Shown: one piece after another, positions 21,966 through 25,702 of the stretch
How positions within the stretch are numbered: position 1 is the first letter of the stretch
Layout of the letters: each line of letters opens with the position of its first letter
Source of the DNA: Bordetella parapertussis
Lineage (GTDB): Bacteria; Pseudomonadota; Gammaproteobacteria; Burkholderiales; Burkholderiaceae_D
DNA: 25,702 nucleotides
NCBI GenBank assembly: GCA_945867725.1
Contig: CAMBJI010000002.1
Location: forward strand, 1 to 25,702
Reading direction: 5' to 3'
The notes under the pieces: model-generated
Told to the model about the DNA's origin: nothing
Databases searched by the model: none
Seen by the model: the letters and a program-made list of their open reading frames with translations, nothing else
Program-made: the position numbers and the translations under genes

Positions 21966-23297
21966 ATGAATCAGGATACTTCTGCAGCCGGGTCGACACC
22001 CGCTCGCGGCTGGCGGCATTACTTCACTCGGCATATGCTGATTTGCGTGATGCTTGGTTTCACGTCTGGTTTGCCGCTGTTCATTCTGTACAACCTGCTT
22101 TCCGCATGGCTCAGGGCTGAGCAGGTTGACTTGAAATCCATCGGGCTATTCGCGCTGGTCGGTTTTCCCTACACCTGGAAATTCCTCTGGTCGCCGTTGA
22201 TGGATCGCTTCCGCTTTCCTATGCTGGGTCGGCGGCGCGGTTGGATGTTTTTTACGCAGCTTGCCTTGCTGGCGACGATAGGCAGTATGGGTTTTTATTC
22301 GCCTGTAACGGACTTGACGATCATCGTGTTCCTTGCGGGTTTGGTCGCTTTTCTGTCGGCCAGTCAGGACATCGTGATCGATGCCTATCGTCGCGAAATG
22401 CTGACTGATCGCGAGCAGGGATCCGGCACCGCGCTGTTTGTCAATGCGTACAAGATGTCGACCTTGATACCCGGCTCGCTATCGTTAATCCTGTCCGATT
22501 TTCTGAGCTGGCAAATCGTATTTTCGATCACGGCACTATTCATGCTGCCCGGCGTGTTCACCACGCTGCTCATACGCGAACCCAGCATTTACGGAGAGCC
22601 ACCACGTACGCTGCGCGAAGCGGTTGTGCTGCCTTTCAAAGAGTTCATCGAGCGCAGCGGCTGGTCCCATGCTGCGATGATTTTAGCCTTCATCTTTTTG
22701 TACAAGCTCGGTGATTCCATGGCCACCGCGCTGGCCACGCCCTTCTACATGGATCTCGGTTTTTCGCGTACACAGATTGGTTTGGTCGCCAAGAACGCAG
22801 GTTTGTGGGCCAGTCTTGCCGGCGGCATTCTGGGCGCAGTGTGGCTGGAGAAAACCGGTGTTAATCGCGGGCTGTGGATTTTCGGTGTGCTGCAGGCTGT
22901 CGCGATTTTGGGTTTTGCTTTGCTCGCTTATGCCGGCATCGCCGCTCCCGGTGCTGCCAGTGTGACACCCGATACGTTTTTGCTTGGTCTGGTGATTGGT
23001 ATGGAAGCCTTCGCCGTCGGGCTGGGTACAGCAGCCTTCACGGCCTACATCGCGACGGCGACGGATTCACGTTACACCGCAACTCAGTTTGCTTTGTTTA
23101 CCAGTTTGGCGGCTGTGCCGCGTACTTTTTTTAATGCACTCACCGGTTTCATCGTCGCCCACACCGGCTGGTTTGAATTTTTCCTCATCTGCTTTGCGTT
23201 GGCACTGCCCGGTATGCTGTTGTTACCCAAGATCGCTCCGTGGAATGCGCCTATACCCTCGGACGATACGGAGGAAGCGAAGGGCACGACCGGATGA
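21966..23297 (+). CDS. ampG: Muropeptide permease AmpG
   Basis: A 443-residue MFS protein with about twelve hydrophobic segments and AmpG signatures: MLGFTSGLPLFILYNLLSAW in helix 1, FPYTWKFLWSPLMDRF between the first helices, and SASQDIVIDAYRREML in the first half. AmpG imports anhydro-muropeptides from the periplasm for peptidoglycan recycling, and in many Gram-negatives supplies the signal for AmpC beta-lactamase induction. The start at 21966 is 43 bases after metW with a weak AAAGA ribosome site and no terminator between them, so it may be read from the metXW transcript. A basic N-terminus (RGWRHYFTRH) is typical. The next gene encodes a SpmAB-like membrane protein. Confidence 0.93.
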   Translation: MNQDTSAAGSTPARGWRHYFTRHMLICVMLGFTSGLPLFILYNLLSAWLRAEQVDLKSIGLFALVGFPYTWKFLWSPLMDRFRFPMLGRRRGWMFFTQLALLATIGSMGFYSPVTDLTIIVFLAGLVAFLSASQDIVIDAYRREMLTDREQGSGTALFVNAYKMSTLIPGSLSLILSDFLSWQIVFSITALFMLPGVFTTLLIREPSIYGEPPRTLREAVVLPFKEFIERSGWSHAAMILAFIFLYKLGDSMATALATPFYMDLGFSRTQIGLVAKNAGLWASLAGGILGAVWLEKTGVNRGLWIFGVLQAVAILGFALLAYAGIAAPGAASVTPDTFLLGLVIGMEAFAVGLGTAAFTAYIATATDSRYTATQFALFTSLAAVPRTFFNALTGFIVAHTGWFEFFLICFALALPGMLLLPKIAPWNAPIPSDDTEEAKGTTG

Positions 23298-23328
23298 GCT
23301 GGATGATTGTGAGGCGACTAAGGCTACG

Positions 23329-24558
23329 ATGCTCAATGTTCTCTGGCTAAGCTTTTTTCTTCTGGCCGCAGCCAGCGCGCTTTGGCGATGGTTGGTGGTG
23401 GGCGACCCGGCCGTTTTCGCAGCGATGGTCGAGAGTTTGTTTGCCATGGCCCGGTTGTCCGTCGAAGTGATGATTCTATTGTTCGGCACGCTCACGCTGT
23501 GGCTGGGCTTTTTGCAGATTGCAGAAAAAGCCGGACTCGTTGAGCGACTCGCTCGTTTTTTGTCGCCGCTGTTTGCGCGGCTGATGCCCGAAGTGCCTGC
23601 CGGTCATCCGGCACTCGGTCTGATCACGATGAACTTCACCGCAAATGCGCTCGGTCTCGATAATGCGGCCACACCGATAGGCTTGAAAGCCATGCGCGAG
23701 CTGCAGTCGCTCAACCCCGAACCTGAGCGCGCCAGCAATGCACAAATTCTTTTTCTGGTGCTCAATGCGTCCTCGCTGACATTGTTACCTGTTTCGATTT
23801 TCATGTATCGCGCGCAGCAGGGTGCGCCTGACCCCACCTTAGTTTTTCTACCTATCTTGTTGGCCTCAGCCGCGTCCACACTGGCTGGATTTTTTGCGGT
23901 GGTTTTCATGCAGCGTTTGCGCTGGCGCGATCCGGTGGTGCTTGGATGGCTGTTAGGTGCCGCACTGCTGCTAGGCGGTTTCATCGCACTGTTGTCGACA
24001 CTCTCATCGGTCGCCTTGGCTAGTCTCTCATCGGCGCTCGGCAATGTGGTGCTGTTCGGTCTCATTCTGGTGTTTTTGCTGGCCGGTGCGTTGCGCAAGG
24101 TGGCGGTGTATGAAGCTTTCATTGAGGGCGCACGCGAAGGCTTCGACGTCGCCAAAAATTTACTGCCTTATCTCGTTGCGATGTTGTGTGCGGTGGGCGT
24201 GCTGCGTGCGTCGGGTGCGCTCGATATTTTGCTAGCGTTGATTCGTGAGGCAGTGCTTTGGGCGGGGTGGGATGCGCGCTTCGTCGATGCTTTGCCTACC
24301 GCACTAGTCAAACCGTTTTCAGGCAGCGCAGCGCGCGCGATGCTAATCGACACCATGAACACGCACGGTGTGGATAGTTTCCCCGCGCTGCTAGCCGCCA
24401 CTATGCAGGGCAGCACAGAGACCACGTTTTACGTGCTGGCGGTGTACTTCGGTTCGGTGGGCATACAGCGAGTGCGGCATGCAGTGGGATGTGCGTTGTT
24501 AGCTGATCTGGCGGGTGTACTGGCGTCGATTGCGGTGTGCTACTGGTTCTTCGGATGA
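23329..24558 (+). CDS. Fused SpmA/SpmB-like (nucleoside-recognition, Gate domain) membrane protein
   Basis: A 409-residue hydrophobic protein in which an SpmA-like half (about 1-190, with GLITMNFTANALGLDNAATPIG) is joined to an SpmB-like half (about 220-409, with LVKPFSGSAARAMLIDTM and MQGSTETTFYVLAVYFGSVG). In Bacillus the two are separate spore-maturation proteins affecting spore core dehydration; in non-sporulating proteobacteria a fused form is common and its role is unknown. The Gate domain suggests a transporter. The ATG at 23329 has TAAGG six bases upstream; the frame is open further upstream inside ampG without a better start. It lies 31 bases behind ampG and is probably co-transcribed with it, which makes a cell-envelope function a reasonable guess. 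Confidence 0.87.
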   Translation: MLNVLWLSFFLLAAASALWRWLVVGDPAVFAAMVESLFAMARLSVEVMILLFGTLTLWLGFLQIAEKAGLVERLARFLSPLFARLMPEVPAGHPALGLITMNFTANALGLDNAATPIGLKAMRELQSLNPEPERASNAQILFLVLNASSLTLLPVSIFMYRAQQGAPDPTLVFLPILLASAASTLAGFFAVVFMQRLRWRDPVVLGWLLGAALLLGGFIALLSTLSSVALASLSSALGNVVLFGLILVFLLAGALRKVAVYEAFIEGAREGFDVAKNLLPYLVAMLCAVGVLRASGALDILLALIREAVLWAGWDARFVDALPTALVKPFSGSAARAMLIDTMNTHGVDSFPALLAATMQGSTETTFYVLAVYFGSVGIQRVRHAVGCALLADLAGVLASIAVCYWFFG

Positions 24559-24594
24559 ACGGATAAGTCGTCTAGATAGCGCTCATGACTTTTC

Positions 24595-25008
24595 TTAGTG
24601 TGAGTCTAGAGACCAGTCTTCTAGTAGCAATTCAAGCGCTTTGGTTTTAAAAGCTTTGTCGCGAGTAACCAGAACCGCATCAGCTGCTTTTGCGTGAGCG
24701 GCGATCATCATGTCCAATGCGGCGAGAGGATTGCCAGCGCTTTCTGTTCTCACCCGAAGATCTGCGTAGACCGCGGCAACATCGGAAGACCAGGGTAATG
24801 TCTCCACCCGTTCAAGAAAAAGCTGAACTGCCTGCGACAGCGTTTTTGGGTAGCCGCGCTTTGCGACACCGTACCTTAGCTCTGCCTCGGTGACCGATGA
24901 AATCAAGAGGCTTTCTATCGGGACCAGCAGTACTTTTTGTCGGATAGCTGGCAGATCACCACGAATCACATGACTGGCGAGATTAGTATCGAGCATGTAA
25001 CGCGTCAC
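24595..25008 (-). CDS. vapC: VapC-type PIN-domain ribonuclease toxin
   Basis: A 137-residue PIN-domain protein with the acidic metal-binding set: Asp7 (YMLDTN), Glu43 (VTEAEL), Asp99 ([11 protein letters not shown]) and Asp118 (VTRDKAF). In the family these residues bind magnesium and cleave RNA, often initiator tRNA or rRNA. All appear intact, so the toxin should be functional. The start is a GTG at 25008, overlapping the antitoxin stop by four bases (GTGA), which favours coupled translation with the antitoxin first. Its stop is 36 bases from the convergent spmAB-like gene. The pair is the only accessory-looking module in an otherwise housekeeping window. Confidence 0.92.
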   Translation of the reverse strand: MTRYMLDTNLASHVIRGDLPAIRQKVLLVPIESLLISSVTEAELRYGVAKRGYPKTLSQAVQLFLERVETLPWSSDVAAVYADLRVRTESAGNPLAALDMMIAAHAKAADAVLVTRDKAFKTKALELLLEDWSLDSH

Positions 25009-25259
25009 GATGATGAACCTGCAAACGGATCTCTATCATGGGAGCCTTGCTGGCGATCTTCTGCATTCATGAAGTCGGCAGGCACAGCGGATAGCGTGTC
25101 GATCGAGAACAGTTCGTCCCAAGAATCCGGCTTGCGTGATAGCACGACATCGCCGGTTTTGGGGTCCCGGCGAATGTAAACCTCGCTGCCCTCGAAGCGG
25201 AATTCTTTAGGCAGACGTACAGCCTGGCTGCGTCCGGTCTGAAAGATCTTGGCTTTCAT
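25005..25259 (-). CDS. vapB: VapB-type antitoxin, SpoVT/AbrB-like
   Basis: An 84-residue protein whose N-terminal half ([20 protein letters not shown], then [20 protein letters not shown]) is a swapped-hairpin AbrB-like DNA-binding domain of the VapB type. The C-terminal part ([10 protein letters not shown]...[11 protein letters not shown]) is the expected toxin-neutralising tail. The ATG has AGGAG seven bases upstream. It is followed with a four-base overlap by vapC. VapB-VapC complexes usually repress their own promoter, and a near-perfect 20-base palindrome overlaps the predicted promoter here. Confidence 0.93.
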   Translation of the reverse strand: MKAKIFQTGRSQAVRLPKEFRFEGSEVYIRRDPKTGDVVLSRKPDSWDELFSIDTLSAVPADFMNAEDRQQGSHDRDPFAGSSS

Positions 25260-25300
25260 GTTCGAGCTCCTTTGGCCGAGTTTTCGCTGTTAAAAGCACG

Positions 25301-25329
25301 AGTATATATCATGATATGTACTCATTAAA
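25301..25329 (-). promoter_or_regulatory. vapBC promoter with palindromic operator
   Basis: On the minus strand TTTAAT (25329-25324) and TATACT (25306-25301) are 17 bases apart. A 20-base dyad at 25302-25321, symmetric at 18 positions with the perfect core ATATCATGATAT (25306-25317), covers the spacer and the -10 element. This is the expected place for autorepression by VapBC. A partial half-site (TATCAT) recurs at 25331-25336. Confidence 0.65.
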
Positions 25330-25467
25330 GTATCATTTTGAAAAGGTGATGCCTCCTCTTCGGCCCCGAATAGGTACAAATGTCGGCTGTATTTTTGCTT
25401 AAAAAGTCGTTCAGTCAAACCAGGTTCAGCGAAGCGCCTTGCTAATCATTCTGGCTGCATCGGGTAT

Positions 25468-25702
25468 TCAAACTGAGAAGTCATAACTGATCGTCAGCGG
25501 CGCATGATCTGAAAACCGCTCCTCCTTGTACACAGCCGCGCTCTTGGCCGTAGCAGCAATGCCTGGCGTTGCAACGTGATAATCGATACGCCATCCCACA
25601 TTGTTCGCCCACGCTTGGCCGCGGTTGCTCCACCAGGTGTAGGCTTCACCTGTGGTGTCGGGATGCAGCAGACGGTACACGTCGCGCCAGCCGGCTTCAT
25701 CA
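25468..25702 (-). CDS. Exonuclease III-family (AP endonuclease) protein, C-terminal part (5' truncated by window edge)
   Basis: The frame is open to the right edge, giving the last 77 residues. They match the C-terminus of the exonuclease III/ExoA family: AYTWWSNRGQAW, NVGWRIDYH and the terminal catalytic RFSDHAPLTISYD, in which the Asp-His pair belongs to the active site. Family members remove nucleotides from 3' ends and cut at abasic sites during base excision repair. The N-terminal metal-binding residues are outside the window. It is read leftward, and about 140 bases of apparently gene-free DNA separate its stop from the vapBC promoter. Confidence 0.9.
   Translation of the reverse strand, partial: DEAGWRDVYRLLHPDTTGEAYTWWSNRGQAWANNVGWRIDYHVATPGIAATAKSAAVYKEERFSDHAPLTISYDFSV

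Noticed and set aside
24595-25259. vapBC as part of a larger mobile island
   Set aside because: The flanks are housekeeping genes; no integrase, transposase, attachment site or terminal repeats are visible.

Overview
The window looks like chromosomal core genome of a betaproteobacterium, most likely order Burkholderiales. The evidence is gene content and order: rsmB-DUF4390-ntrY-ntrX, the family-restricted small proteins DUF3567 and DUF1840, torF-glnK-amtB, the proteobacterial-type gshA-gshB followed by PTS EIIA-HPr-EI, and metX-metW-ampG. Family or genus cannot be fixed from this sequence alone; an Oxalobacteraceae-like lineage is a guess. I see no phage, insertion sequence, CRISPR array, rRNA or tRNA. 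The only accessory-looking module is a vapBC toxin-antitoxin pair near the right edge.

Layout. 1-498 (+) is the 3' end of metH, closed by a hairpin-T-tract terminator. 587-2424 (-) holds a class II glutamine amidotransferase, a TrmB-like methyltransferase and a DUF3567 protein. 2550-7873 (-) is a tightly overlapped run, read right to left: rsmB, a secreted DUF4390 protein, the sensor kinase ntrY, the response regulator ntrX (which lacks the AAA+ domain) and a small CobW-like cysteine protein. A very good sigma-70 promoter sits between ntrY and ntrX. 7965-12028 (-) carries, read right to left, ubiK, comM, a lipoprotein, an MFS transporter and DUF1840.

12255-14802 (+) is the ammonium module torF-glnK-amtB. 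It is preceded by a sigma-54-type -24/-12 element with two upstream NtrC-like sites and followed by a strong terminator. 15114-19958 (+) links glutathione synthesis (gshA, gshB) with the soluble phosphotransferase chain EIIA-HPr-EI. 20160-24558 (+) starts with metX-metW under a sigma-70 promoter, a SAM-II-type riboswitch and an intrinsic terminator, and continues with ampG and a fused SpmA/SpmB-like membrane protein. 24595-25259 (-) is vapBC with a palindromic operator, and the right edge cuts an exonuclease III-family gene.

How the parts work together. Two themes recur. Methionine and SAM: the B12-dependent methionine synthase and the SAM-sensing metXW operon, which makes the acylated homoserine precursor. 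Nitrogen and phosphotransfer signalling: NtrYX, the P-II protein with its ammonium channel under a predicted NtrC/sigma-54 promoter, and a PTS chain with no sugar permease beside it, so probably regulatory. The most informative non-coding find is the metX leader, where promoter, SAM-II pseudoknot, a candidate antiterminator and a terminator can all be traced base by base. I did not find a clearly unprecedented multigene system.
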